From: CATQHP01 sp965214915
GTDB lineage: Bacteria; Acidobacteriota; Terriglobia; Bryobacterales; UBA6623
Assembly (NCBI GenBank): GCA_965214915.1
Contig: CBDCCP010000001.1
Coordinates: 1,116,001-1,180,000, forward strand
Length of the DNA stretch: 64,000 bases
Reading direction: 5' to 3'
Shown: positions 27,046 through 35,743 of the stretch, in pieces
How positions within the stretch are numbered: position 1 is the first letter of the stretch
How the letters are laid out: the number at the start of each line of letters is the position of its first letter
Translations under genes and position numbers: made by a program
The notes under the pieces: model-generated
What the model was told of the DNA's origin: nothing
Database searches by the model: none
What the model saw: only the letters and a program-made list of their open reading frames with translations

Positions 27046-27061
27046 GTTGGTTACGGGTGCG
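27046..27061. repeat. Target site duplication, left copy
   Basis: GTTGGTTACGGGTGCG is repeated exactly at 28659-28674 on the far side of the insertion sequence. A 16-bp duplication is long for a DDE transposon but is known for some IS1202-type elements. Confidence 0.85.
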
Positions 27062-27134
27062 TGTAGCGCCCAAGTAGTAATGTCCTGTATGGACCAGATT
27101 AAAGAGTCCGCTTTTCGAGGGGAGGGGACACAGG

Positions 27135-28451
27135 GTGGATTCAGGAGAGAAGGCAAGGTTGAGCGTGAAGGAAGCGGATCGAGTGGGGGTTATGCAAGCG
27201 GTGGTCGGCGGGCGGCTGCGGCAGCGGGAAGCAGCCGAGCAGTTGGGGGTGTGTGTGCGGCAGGTGCGGCGCTTAGCGGGGCGCTACAAACGCTACGGAG
27301 CGGCGGGGCTGGTGTCGTTGCGGCGGGGCAAGCGGTCGAACCGAGCGATCGCCGAGGAGACGCGGCGCGGGATTATGGAGTTGGTGAAGCAGCGCTACGC
27401 GGACTTTCCGCCGACGCTGGCGCAGGAGAAGCTTAGGGAGGAGCACGGTTACCGGCTGAGTGTAGAGACGCTGCGGGGATGGCTGATCGAGGAGGGTCTG
27501 TGGCAGCCGAAAGCGCGACGGTCCGGGCGTGTGCATCAGCCGCGTGAGCGGCGTCCATGCGTGGGAGAGTTAGTGCAGATCGACGGGTCGGCGCACGACT
27601 GGTTCGAAGGCCGTGGGCAGCGCTGCTGCCTGATCGCCTTCGTGGACGACGCGACCAGCCGCTTGTTGGCGCTGCGCTTGTGGGCGGCGGAGACAACGCA
27701 GGCTTACATGCAGACGCTGCGGGGGTATCTTGAGCGGCACGGGAGGCCGGTGGCCTTGTACTCGGACAAGCACTCGATTTTCCGGGTCAACCGGCCGGAA
27801 CAGGAGGGCGCGAGGACGCAGTTCACACGGGCGCTGGAGGCGCTCGACATCCAGTCTATTCATGCTCACACGCCGCAGGCCAAGGGGCGTGTGGAGCGGG
27901 CCTTCCAGACGCTCCAAGCACGCTTGCCGCGGGAGTTTCGGCTACGGGGTTTGAGCGGCATCGAGGCGGCCAACGCGTTTGTGCCGCAGTACATGGCGGA
28001 GTACAACGCGCGCTTCGGGCGCGCTCCGCAGAACGCGCAAGATGCCCACCGGGCGGTAGAGTGGGAGGCTGCCGAACTGGATCGGATCCTCTGTCCCCAG
28101 CATGTGCGCAGGCTGTCGAAGAACCTGACTTTCAAGTTTCAGGGCAGTGAATACGGCATTCAGGGACAGGGCAAGGGGTATCGTTTGCGCTACGCAGCGG
28201 TGACGGTTTGTGCGCTGTACGACGGCCCGCTGAGAGTGCTGCACCAGGGGCGCGAGTTGGCGGCGAAGCAGTTAGTGGAAGGGCCGCCGCCGCTGCCGGT
28301 GGACGACGAGAAGAGCGTGCAGCGGACGGTGCAGAGAGTCCGGCAGGAGCAGGCTCGACGGATACGCAAACCGCACCGCAAGCATATCTGGAGGAAAATG
28401 GCACGAGAGGCAGTGGCGCTCGCCGAGGCGAAGCGGCAGGGCCTGTCGTGA
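27135..28451 (+). CDS. DDE transposase, ISNCY/IS1202 type
   Basis: The protein has 438 residues from GTG 27135 behind a strong purine-rich ribosome site. The N-terminal helix-turn-helix (GRLRQREAAEQLGVCVRQVR) precedes an integrase-type core. The three acidic residues are in VQIDGSAHDWF, ALYSDKHSIF and KGRVERAFQTLQ. The C-terminal segment is basic. It appears intact. Confidence 0.93.
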   Translation: MDSGEKARLSVKEADRVGVMQAVVGGRLRQREAAEQLGVCVRQVRRLAGRYKRYGAAGLVSLRRGKRSNRAIAEETRRGIMELVKQRYADFPPTLAQEKLREEHGYRLSVETLRGWLIEEGLWQPKARRSGRVHQPRERRPCVGELVQIDGSAHDWFEGRGQRCCLIAFVDDATSRLLALRLWAAETTQAYMQTLRGYLERHGRPVALYSDKHSIFRVNRPEQEGARTQFTRALEALDIQSIHAHTPQAKGRVERAFQTLQARLPREFRLRGLSGIEAANAFVPQYMAEYNARFGRAPQNAQDAHRAVEWEAAELDRILCPQHVRRLSKNLTFKFQGSEYGIQGQGKGYRLRYAAVTVCALYDGPLRVLHQGRELAAKQLVEGPPPLPVDDEKSVQRTVQRVRQEQARRIRKPHRKHIWRKMAREAVALAEAKRQGLS

Positions 28452-28607
28452 AGCGTGAAGAGCCATCCTCGTGCAGGAGGCGGCTCCGGGCGCGCGCGCC
28501 CTCCCTCCGCCGCCCCCTGCACCCAAACCGCCTCCGAATCCCAGTCCACAGCTCCCCCCTCTCCCCGTCCCCAACCCCTCAGCAACCGCCCAGACACTTA
28601 CCCCAAT

Positions 28608-28651
28608 GCGGACATCTCTACTTGGCAGAAAAGCGGACATTTCTATTTGGC
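28608..28651. repeat. Subterminal 19-bp repeats in right end of the insertion sequence
   Basis: GCGGACATCTCTACTTGGC and GCGGACATTTCTATTTGGC are 25 bp apart and overlap the right inverted end. They are likely transposase binding sites. The left end has only one clear copy (inverted). Confidence 0.7.
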
Positions 28652-28658
28652 TTTGACA

Positions 28659-28674
28659 GTTGGTTACGGGTGCG
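28659..28674. repeat. Target site duplication, right copy
   Basis: This exact copy of 27046-27061 marks the outer boundary of the insertion sequence. It also fixes the pre-insertion sequence between the radical SAM gene and the beta-propeller gene. Confidence 0.85.
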
Positions 28675-28725
28675 GGCAAGGTTTGCCAAAGCGCATGCGC
28701 CGGTCGGTGCGTTACCATCGGTGGG

Positions 28726-29607
28726 ATGAACCGCCGAAGCTTCCTCGCCCTTGCCGGGGCCGCCGCCGTTTCGCGAGCGGCCGCAGGGCGCTCGTTCCTT
28801 GCTACGGGCAAGGAAACTTATATTCTCGACGGCGGCGGCAAAAAGATATGGGAATACGCCGCCGCGACCCGCGACGGCTGGGTGCTGCCCAACGGCAACG
28901 TTTTGCTGGCGAAGAGTCCGGGCGAGGGCGGCGGCGGCGCGGCAATCGAGGTCGACCGCTCCGGGAATACGGTCTTCGAGTTTCCCGGGACGCAAGCGGA
29001 GGTCAATACCGTGCAGCCGCTGGCCGGCGGGTGCATCTTGTTGACGGAAGCCGGCGACAATCCGCGAATCCTGGAAATAGACCGCTCGGGCCGCATCCTG
29101 CACGAAGTCGCGATCGGGTGTCAGACCGAGAACCATCACCTGCAAACGCGCATGACGCGCAAGCTGCCGAACGGCAATTACCTGGTTCCGGTAATGGGCG
29201 AAAAACAACTCCGCGAATATACGCCGCAAGGCGAGATCGTCTGGTCGTTCGATACGCCGCACTGGCCGTTTACGGCGATCCGCCTGCCCGACGGCAATAC
29301 TTTGACGACTTTCACCTTGGCCAACACGGCCGCCGAGATCGATCCCCAGGGCAGGGTCGTATGGAGCGTCGCCAACGACGATTTGCCGGGCGAGCCCTAT
29401 GACGACGCTTGCGGCGCACAGCGGCTCGGCAACGGCAACACGGTGCTTACGAGTTATCACGCCGCAGCGGGAGAGATCAAATTATTCGAGGTCGACCGCC
29501 GGAAAAACATCGTCTGGAAACATGTTGACGCCAACGCTCACGGCATCCACCATTTTCAGATCCTGAATGCGGACGGCTCTGCGACCTCCGGGCCGATTCT
29601 GCGTTAG
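28726..29607 (+). CDS. Secreted six-bladed beta-propeller protein
   Basis: The product is 293 residues with a twin-arginine-like leader (MNRRSFLALAGAAAVSRA). The body is repeats of the form LPNGNVLLAKS, DRSGNTVFEF, LPNGNYLVPV and LPDGNTLTTFT, as in arylsulfotransferase- or PQQ-like propellers. No catalytic histidines of arylsulfotransferases are evident, so no enzymatic claim is made. It probably binds or processes a secreted polymer. It starts about 50 bp beyond the insertion sequence, which may have displaced its promoter. Confidence 0.75.
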   Translation: MNRRSFLALAGAAAVSRAAAGRSFLATGKETYILDGGGKKIWEYAAATRDGWVLPNGNVLLAKSPGEGGGGAAIEVDRSGNTVFEFPGTQAEVNTVQPLAGGCILLTEAGDNPRILEIDRSGRILHEVAIGCQTENHHLQTRMTRKLPNGNYLVPVMGEKQLREYTPQGEIVWSFDTPHWPFTAIRLPDGNTLTTFTLANTAAEIDPQGRVVWSVANDDLPGEPYDDACGAQRLGNGNTVLTSYHAAAGEIKLFEVDRRKNIVWKHVDANAHGIHHFQILNADGSATSGPILR

Positions 29608-29634
29608 GCGGCTTGCCCGACGCGGGGGCGGCTG

Positions 29635-30726
29635 CTATATCCCGCGCTGCGTAATCAGATACACGGCGAAGCTGCCCAGCCAGTGGCCGCCCTCGTAGTG
29701 TTCGCCGGTCACGGCGGCCAAGCCCGCTTCTCGATGCGTCCGCGCAGCCGCGCGGAGCGAAACTCGGCGCGCGTCGTCTGCGGGCAAGCCCGCGGCCATC
29801 CCTTCGAGCATCCACGCCCGACTCAAGTTGAGCCCGTCGAGATGCGCGATCTTTCCGTCGGCGCGGTCGCTCACTTGCGCAACGGGCAACCAATCCGGCG
29901 AACCGCTTGCGGGGATCGAAGGCATGAAATCAGTCAGCCAGAGCGCGAATTTCTCCGGGGGGAGAATCCGGCGCATGAGATCCGCCTCGGCCAGGCAGGG
30001 CGAAAGAAAATCCTGTCCGCCCGGTTCGTATCCGAGCGGACAGCCCCGGTCGCCGCGGTACAACTCCAGCGAGCGGCGTTCCAACAGGGCGGCCATGTTA
30101 GCGTTGCCCGCGATCCGCGCCCAGTCCAGAATCAGTCCGAAGGCAAAGGCGGTTTGGGAATGCTCCCCGGTGCGGATCGGGTAGGTCAGCTTGGGCAGCC
30201 ATTCGGCAATGCGTTCCGCCGCAACGGTTTCGAGCGGTTCGAGCGCTGCGCTCCAGCGCCGGGCTTCGCGGTCGTCCCATGCGCGCAACTCCGCGGCCAG
30301 TTGCAGCAGCCAGGCAAGTCCGTACGGGCGCTCGAACGTGTTGCGTCCGGCGCCGCTGACGTAGCGCGCCTCCGCTTCGATATTTTCCTTGGCGAGGCTC
30401 TTCGACAACGCGGCGCGAGCCTCCGGAACGAAGTCCTCGTGCGCATGCAGGCGGGTCAACCGCGCCAGCAGCCAGTGGCCGTGAACGGACGAGTGCCAGT
30501 CCAAGCATCCGTAGAACGCGGGCGTGAGCTCGCGCGGCGGCGCGATGTCCGCGTCGCTCGCGAGCGTGTGCGAGATCTTGTTCGGATACTCGCGGTGAAC
30601 GCAGTCGAGCGCCAATCGGGCGAAGCGGGAAACGGGAATATCCGAGGCCATGCCGCAAGGAAGGAAAGCGAGAGCAACGATAAGAAAAGCGCCGCCGCGC
30701 GGCGTCGGATTCCGTGAAAGCTGCAC
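29635..30726 (-). CDS. DUF2891 family secreted protein
   Basis: The protein is 363 residues from GTG 30726, which gives a signal peptide ending LAFLPCGMA; an in-frame ATG inside (GMASDIP) would remove it. Conserved blocks are YGCLDWHSSVHGHWLL, AGRNTFERPYGLAWLL, GEHSQTAFAFGL, and HLDGLNLSRAWML with GGHWLGSFAVYL at the end. It is predicted to be an (alpha/alpha) toroid. The function is unknown; carbohydrate binding is often guessed. It starts 35 bp after the small CxxC membrane protein at the end of the oxidase operon. Confidence 0.82.
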   Translation of the reverse strand: MQLSRNPTPRGGAFLIVALAFLPCGMASDIPVSRFARLALDCVHREYPNKISHTLASDADIAPPRELTPAFYGCLDWHSSVHGHWLLARLTRLHAHEDFVPEARAALSKSLAKENIEAEARYVSGAGRNTFERPYGLAWLLQLAAELRAWDDREARRWSAALEPLETVAAERIAEWLPKLTYPIRTGEHSQTAFAFGLILDWARIAGNANMAALLERRSLELYRGDRGCPLGYEPGGQDFLSPCLAEADLMRRILPPEKFALWLTDFMPSIPASGSPDWLPVAQVSDRADGKIAHLDGLNLSRAWMLEGMAAGLPADDARRVSLRAAARTHREAGLAAVTGEHYEGGHWLGSFAVYLITQRGI

Positions 30727-30761
30727 GCGGCTCGCTCTGCGGGAAGCCGGTTGTGCGTCCG

Positions 30762-31082
30762 CTATGCGGACCCGCCGGATTCGTTCCAGCGCCGGTAGGT
30801 CACCCAGCCGATTCCGCCGATGATGGCCAAGGGGGGGATGGCCAGCAGCACAATCCCGTTTTTCAGGGCGTTTACGGCGCGCTCCTTCTGATACGACGCC
30901 GTCTCGCGGCACATCGAGCAGCCTTGCGCCTGCGCGCTCGGCGCAACCGCCAGCAAGCAATAAAAGGCGGCGGCGCAAACGAGCCCGCGCGGCGCGAGCG
31001 CCGAGAAGCGGCCGGATTTGCCCGATCGAATCAGAATCCCAACTCCAGCAACCGGAAGCTGTCCGGGAAGAAATAACCGCAC
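30762..31082 (-). CDS. Small membrane protein with CxxC, end of oxidase operon
   Basis: The frame has 106 codons from GTG 31082; the true start may be nearer the helix LVCAAAFYCLLAV. A signal-like helix is followed by GCSMCRETASYQKE (CxxC) and a second helix (IVLLAIPPLAIIGGIGWVTY). It overlaps the upstream subunit IV-like gene by 52 bp at this start. Its position suggests a role in oxidase assembly or copper handling, by context only. Confidence 0.65.
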   Translation of the reverse strand: MRLFLPGQLPVAGVGILIRSGKSGRFSALAPRGLVCAAAFYCLLAVAPSAQAQGCSMCRETASYQKERAVNALKNGIVLLAIPPLAIIGGIGWVTYRRWNESGGSA

Positions 31083-31588
31083 ATGATCAAAATACAGGCC
31101 GCGGCCGGCACGACCACGACCCAGCTAAAAACGGGATGGTCGAATTTCAGGTGCATGAACCAGCCCATAATCATGCCGGCTTTGATCACCGACAAGACAA
31201 GCAGGATCGCCAGCATGACGAGCACGCCGGCGATCTGGACGTAGGCCAGAACGACCTCGATCAGGGTTAGCGCCAGAAGACCCGCCCATATTTTGAGGAA
31301 GACCGGTATGTGTGCGTCTTCGTACGCAGGATCTTCGGGCAGAACGTACCGCTCGACCGCGGCGCCGCCGTGCGCTGCGGGGGCGCCGGCGGGCGCGAGT
31401 CTCGACGGGTTGAAGCGCCAAGCCAGGTAGCCGAACGACAGCACGGCCATCAACGCGGAAAAAAGCGCCAGGAACAAATTGTCCAGGGAAGCCGTCATCG
31501 CGCCGCCGGCGACCAGTTCCGCGGACGTTGCAACTCCCCAAATTCCCAACGCCAGAGTAAACAGATATCCAATTAACGAAACAATCAT
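31031..31588 (-). CDS. Cytochrome c oxidase subunit IV-like membrane protein
   Basis: This 185-residue protein has two N-terminal helices, then a linker (YVLPEDPAYEDAH) and three C-terminal helices. IKAGMIMGWFMHLKFDH is the diagnostic block of the prokaryotic COX4/CtaF group. The extra N-terminal part is not in minimal subunit IV. It is co-transcribed with the two subunit III genes; the gap to the upstream gene is 9 bp. Confidence 0.85.
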   Translation of the reverse strand: MIVSLIGYLFTLALGIWGVATSAELVAGGAMTASLDNLFLALFSALMAVLSFGYLAWRFNPSRLAPAGAPAAHGGAAVERYVLPEDPAYEDAHIPVFLKIWAGLLALTLIEVVLAYVQIAGVLVMLAILLVLSVIKAGMIMGWFMHLKFDHPVFSWVVVVPAAACILIMCGYFFPDSFRLLELGF

Positions 31589-31597
31589 CTTCAGTCC

Positions 31598-32227
31598 TTA
31601 GTCCACGTTGGTCGACAACAGATAAATCAACGGGAAGACGAACATCCAAACCAGATCCACGAAGTGCCAGTACAGGCCGGCGACCTCGACATCCTCGGGC
31701 GCCCATTTGCCGCGGCGGTAGCCGAGCGCGACGACCGCGAGATAAACAATGCCGGTGATGACGTGAAACATGTGCAACCCGGTAATCAGGAAGAACGTGC
31801 CGCCGAACAGCGGAGAGCCGTAGCGGTTCTCCCACGGGTACATGCCTTCGTCGCGCATCAGGTGCATCCACTCATAGGAGTGGAGCGCCACGAAAGCCGC
31901 CCCCAGGACCGCCGTGGCCCAAATCCATTTGACGGCGGCCCGCCGCGCGCCGTGGTGCGCCGCAGAAACGCCGTAAACCATGGTCAAGCTGCTCGACAGC
32001 AGCACCAGCGTCATCACCGATGCGAAAACGATCGAAGGGAAGAAATGGAACGGCGTGGGCCAGTCGTTCGCCGCGCGGACATAGCTATAGGCGATCAACA
32101 GGGCGGAAAACGTCAGGGAGTCCGAGACGATGAACAGCCACATGCCGAATTTTTTTACCCCGACGGCAAAGGGAGCGCCGCCCCCCTGCCATGTCGGCTC
32201 GGCCGCGGCCGCATGTGCTTCCGACAT
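31598..32227 (-). CDS. Cytochrome c oxidase subunit III, first paralogue
   Basis: This 209-residue protein has about five membrane helices. FGMWLFIVSDSLTFSALL, HSYEWMHLMRD, FLITGLHMFHVITGIVYL and GLYWHFVDLVWMF are COX3 signatures. It belongs to the haem-copper oxidase that reduces oxygen at the inner membrane. It lies 3 bp from the second subunit III gene; both are shorter than classical subunit III. Confidence 0.9.
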   Translation of the reverse strand: MSEAHAAAAEPTWQGGGAPFAVGVKKFGMWLFIVSDSLTFSALLIAYSYVRAANDWPTPFHFFPSIVFASVMTLVLLSSSLTMVYGVSAAHHGARRAAVKWIWATAVLGAAFVALHSYEWMHLMRDEGMYPWENRYGSPLFGGTFFLITGLHMFHVITGIVYLAVVALGYRRGKWAPEDVEVAGLYWHFVDLVWMFVFPLIYLLSTNVD

Positions 32228-32230
32228 CGA

Positions 32231-32893
32231 TTACCTCCAGAACACCAACAGTCCCAGGATGTAAATCCACAGGACATCCATAAAATGCCAGTACAACGTT
32301 GCGGCCTCGATCACCGCCTCGCGCGTCGCCCACCGCTTGGGCGCGCGGACTCTCAGCCAGACGTACCCCAAGCTCAGCACGCCGCCCAGCAGATGGAGCC
32401 CGTGGCCCGCGGTGAGCAAGTAATAAAACGAGTTCGCCGGGTTCGAAGCCAGGAAAAGCCCGCGTTCGGAGAGCGCCCGCCAACCGAGGAACTGACAGGC
32501 CAGAAAAACCAAACCGAGCGCCGCGGTCGCGTTGACCCACAAGCGGACGCCGCTCCAATCCGCCGCGATCATGCGCCGGCGCGCGCCTTCGAGCGTGAAG
32601 CTCGAGAGCAGCAGAAGCGCCGTGCTCAAGAACAAAATTCGCGGGACATCGAATGCCTTCCAGTCATTCGAAAGTCCGCTGCGGACCACCATCGCGCTTG
32701 TCAGCGCGGCAAAAAACATGACGATGCCGCCGACGCCTACCCATACGCCAAGCTTGTAACGCTGAATCAAAGCCCGGTTGGGCGCCGGGCCGCGTCCGCC
32801 GCCGTCGTACCGCGGCGGGCGCCCGATGAACGCCCCGTTTCCGCTCGCAGTCGGCGCGGGCTGAGTTTCGGTCGGTGTAAGCGTCGTGGTCAT
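32231..32893 (-). CDS. Cytochrome c oxidase subunit III, second paralogue
   Basis: The product is 220 residues from ATG MTTTLTPTETQPAPT. It carries the same core as its neighbour (YLLTAGHGLHLLGGVL, ATLYWHFMDVLWIY) but a longer polar N-terminus. Two subunit III genes in tandem after coxA are seen in several acidobacterial oxidase operons. It could be an alternative partner or a divided function. Confidence 0.88.
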   Translation of the reverse strand: MTTTLTPTETQPAPTASGNGAFIGRPPRYDGGGRGPAPNRALIQRYKLGVWVGVGGIVMFFAALTSAMVVRSGLSNDWKAFDVPRILFLSTALLLLSSFTLEGARRRMIAADWSGVRLWVNATAALGLVFLACQFLGWRALSERGLFLASNPANSFYYLLTAGHGLHLLGGVLSLGYVWLRVRAPKRWATREAVIEAATLYWHFMDVLWIYILGLLVFWR

Positions 32894-32928
32894 TGGTCCG
32901 GCGTTGGCGGCCGCGGCGCGCTGCTCTC

Positions 32929-34746
32929 CTAATCTCCGGCTGCCGCGCTGCCGTAAACAGCCTTGTCGTCGTTGCACTGCATGGCGAAGTCGCGCTTCGC
33001 GCCCGGCAAGCTGAAATCGTACGAGCCGCGGTAAACGTGGGGAACCTTGCCGCCGAAATTATCGTGCGGAGGCGGGGAAGGAATCGTCCATTCGAGCGTT
33101 GTCGCTTCCCAGGGGTTGACTTCCGTACACGGTTTTCCGGCGAACATGCTCTTGACGAAATTGAACAGGAAAATGAATTGCACGGTGATGGTGAACATCG
33201 CCGCGATCGTGATGAAGTAGTGCAGCTCCCCGGCGCCGCCCGTCTCCAAGTAATCGACGCCGGTGAACTCGGCGTAGCGCCGCGGGTGCGGCAGCATGCC
33301 TAGGTAGTGCATCGGCCCGAAGATCGCGTAAACGCCGAAGAACGTACACCAGAAGTGAATCTTGCCTAAACCTTCGTCCATCTGACGCCCGAACATTTTC
33401 GGGAACCAGAAGGCCAGGCCGGCAAACATGCCGAAGATCGCCGCGACGCCCATGATCAGATGGAAGTGGGCGACGACGAAATACGTGTCGTGGAAGTAAA
33501 GGTCGATCGTCGGCTGGCCGAGGAAAATGCCGGACAGGCCGCCGGAAACGAACAGCGACACGAAGCCGATCGAGTAGAGCATCGGCGAGGTAAACCTTAT
33601 CTGGCCGCCCCACAGCGTGCCGATCCAGTTGAACGTTTTGATGGCGGAGGGAACGCCGATGCACATCGTCAGCACCGAGAAGACGAACGCCGAGTACGGG
33701 CTCATGCCGCTGACGAACATATGGTGGCCCCACACGACAAAGCCGAGGACGCCGATAGCCGCGATGGCGTAAACCATCGCCCTGTAACCGTAAACCTGCT
33801 TGCGGGCGAAGGTTGCCAGCAGGTGCGAGGTCACGCCCATGCCGGGCAGGATCGCAATATAGACTTCCGGGTGGCCGAAGAACCAGAACAAGTGCTGCCA
33901 CAGGATGGGAGAGCCGCCGGAGTGGTCGATGGCCTTGTCGGAGACAACCAGGCCGCCGGGAACGAAGAAGCTGGTGCCCAGGTTGCGGTCCATCAGCAGC
34001 AGCACGCCTGCCGCCAGCAGCACGCCGAATGCGAGCAGGCCGAGGATCGCCGTGACGAACCATGTCCAGACGGTCAAGGGCAAGCGCATCATGGTCAGTC
34101 CCTTGGCCCGCAGATCGAGCGTGGTCACGATGAAGTTCAGGGCGGCCAGCAGCGAGGCGATACAGAAAAACGCGATCGACGCGATCCAAAGATCCTGTCC
34201 GATTCCCTGCACGGCGGCCTCGGGCACGGCGCTCAGCGGCGGATAGCCGGTCCAACCCGACATGGGCGCGCCGCCTTCGACGAAAAATGCCGCCAGCAGA
34301 AAGCTGAACGAGACGAACGTCGTCCAGAACGACAGCATGTTCAACCGCGGGAAGGCCATGTCCGCCGCGCCGATTTGAATCGGCAGGAAATAGTTGCCGA
34401 AACCGCCTTGCGGCGCGGTGGTCAGCACCATGAAGACCATGATCGTGCCGTGCATCGTCAACATCGCCAAGTAGAACTCGGGAGTCATGACTCCGTCCGG
34501 GGCGCCCACCGGAAACAAGTCGCCCAGAATGCCGAACGACCTCTCGGGCCACACGAGCCGCAACCGCACGAGCAGGCTGAGGCCCATGCCGACGAACGCC
34601 GCGACGACGGCCAGCAATAGATATTGGATGCCGATCACCTTGTGGTCGACCGAAAAGATCCACTTCGAAATGAAACTCTTCGGTTCCGGGTGCCGGTGAA
34701 CTTCCGTGTATTCGGAAACTTCAGGGGAAAGTTCAACTTCTGTCAT
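32929..34746 (-). CDS. Cytochrome c oxidase subunit I
   Basis: This 605-residue protein with twelve or more helices is the catalytic subunit. The haem and CuB ligands are visible in TMHGTIMVFMV, WFFGHPEVYIAILPGMG (His-Tyr), GHHMFVSG and FHLIMG. TFVSFSF and DTYFVVAHFHLIMG are standard. It follows subunit II after about 35 bp in the order II, I, III, III, IV-like. Confidence 0.96.
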   Translation of the reverse strand: MTEVELSPEVSEYTEVHRHPEPKSFISKWIFSVDHKVIGIQYLLLAVVAAFVGMGLSLLVRLRLVWPERSFGILGDLFPVGAPDGVMTPEFYLAMLTMHGTIMVFMVLTTAPQGGFGNYFLPIQIGAADMAFPRLNMLSFWTTFVSFSFLLAAFFVEGGAPMSGWTGYPPLSAVPEAAVQGIGQDLWIASIAFFCIASLLAALNFIVTTLDLRAKGLTMMRLPLTVWTWFVTAILGLLAFGVLLAAGVLLLMDRNLGTSFFVPGGLVVSDKAIDHSGGSPILWQHLFWFFGHPEVYIAILPGMGVTSHLLATFARKQVYGYRAMVYAIAAIGVLGFVVWGHHMFVSGMSPYSAFVFSVLTMCIGVPSAIKTFNWIGTLWGGQIRFTSPMLYSIGFVSLFVSGGLSGIFLGQPTIDLYFHDTYFVVAHFHLIMGVAAIFGMFAGLAFWFPKMFGRQMDEGLGKIHFWCTFFGVYAIFGPMHYLGMLPHPRRYAEFTGVDYLETGGAGELHYFITIAAMFTITVQFIFLFNFVKSMFAGKPCTEVNPWEATTLEWTIPSPPPHDNFGGKVPHVYRGSYDFSLPGAKRDFAMQCNDDKAVYGSAAAGD

Positions 34747-34781
34747 GGCTGATGTAGATCCTTAACGCAGTCCCCGAAACC

Positions 34782-35591
34782 TTACAGGAACTCGGCCTGT
34801 TCCTGCAGCCAGGCGTCGTAATCTTCTTCGCTCACCACATGCAGGAAGCTGCGCATCTTGTAGTGGCCCAAGCCACAAAGCTCGGAGCACACGATTTCAT
34901 ACTTGCCCACGGTGTCGGGAGTAAAGCGCAGCTTGCCGACCAGGCCGGGAACCGTGTCGAGCTTGATGCGCAACTCCGGCACGAAGAAATTATGGAGAAC
35001 GTCTTTCGACTTCAAGATGAGCTCGACTTCCTTGTTCACGGGGACGCGCATCTCGGGAACCATGATGTCGTCTGCGCCGTCGGGATGGCCGCGGTCCACG
35101 CCGACCGGGTTGCCGCCGGCGTCGTCGGCCTTCAAGAAATCGACGGGGCCGAATTTGTTGTCCTCTCCGGCGTAACGCATGTTCCAGACAAACTGCTGGC
35201 CGGTCACTTCCACCACGGTGCGGTCCGGGGTCGGGTCGGCCGCGCGCTGGTCGATGAACCGCACCTCGGCCCACGCCGAAAAGCCGGCAACCGCCAAGCC
35301 GACGAAAATAACGGCCGCGGCGCTCGTCCAGGTCGCTTCCAGCTTGTTGTTGCCGTGCATGTCCTTGGCGCGCGCGCCGGGCCGCCGCCCGAATTTCCAG
35401 ACAGCGTAGCCCAGCGCGGCCTGAGCGAGGATAAAGATGACGCCGGTGCCGATCAGCGTCGCCATGAAGGCCCGATCGATCTCGCGTCCGAGCTCGGTGA
35501 TGGGGTCCGGCATCCACCACCATTGCGTAACGAACGGGATCGCCATCGCCAGCGAGACGAACCAGATCAGAATGCCGACTAATAAACCCAT
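34782..35591 (-). CDS. Cytochrome c oxidase subunit II
   Basis: The protein has 269 residues, two N-terminal helices and a periplasmic cupredoxin domain. The CuA site is complete: HNFFVPELRIK and YEIVCSELCGLGHYKM (C-x3-C-x3-H-x2-M). There is no fused cytochrome c domain, so the electron donor is separate. It is the first gene of the operon; a candidate promoter lies at 35670-35699. Confidence 0.94.
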   Translation of the reverse strand: MGLLVGILIWFVSLAMAIPFVTQWWWMPDPITELGREIDRAFMATLIGTGVIFILAQAALGYAVWKFGRRPGARAKDMHGNNKLEATWTSAAAVIFVGLAVAGFSAWAEVRFIDQRAADPTPDRTVVEVTGQQFVWNMRYAGEDNKFGPVDFLKADDAGGNPVGVDRGHPDGADDIMVPEMRVPVNKEVELILKSKDVLHNFFVPELRIKLDTVPGLVGKLRFTPDTVGKYEIVCSELCGLGHYKMRSFLHVVSEEDYDAWLQEQAEFL

Positions 35592-35669
35592 GGCGCAACC
35601 AACCCCTGAAAATCGTGAGAGAAATCGATCTATCCCGTGGGGCGGAAATCCTTCCCAAGGACTGTTCTG

Positions 35670-35699
35670 AGTATATCAATTCTTGCCCGGGCATTCCAA
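35670..35699 (-). promoter_or_regulatory. Candidate promoter of the oxidase operon
   Basis: On the minus strand TTGGAA (35694-35699) and TATACT (35670-35675) are separated by 18 bp. They resemble sigma-70 -35 and -10 boxes. The predicted start would be about 70 bp upstream of the subunit II ATG. This was read by eye only. Confidence 0.4.
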
Positions 35700-35743
35700 C
35701 CCGCGGCAAAGCCGCAATCGAGCGCATTAAAATTCAAAATGGG

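Larger units (their letters stand above)
27062..28658 (+). mobile_element. Complete insertion sequence, ISNCY/IS1202-like, 1597 bp
   Basis: The element begins TGTAGCGCCCAAGTAG and ends so that its reverse complement begins TGTCAAAGCCAAATAG. The two 24-bp ends match at 17 positions, with a shared AATGTCC at the inner side. It holds one transposase gene (27135-28451). A right subterminal pair of 19-bp repeats lies at 28608-28626 and 28633-28651 (25-bp spacing, two mismatches). It is flanked by identical 16-bp duplications, so insertion looks recent and the element may be active. Confidence 0.9.
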
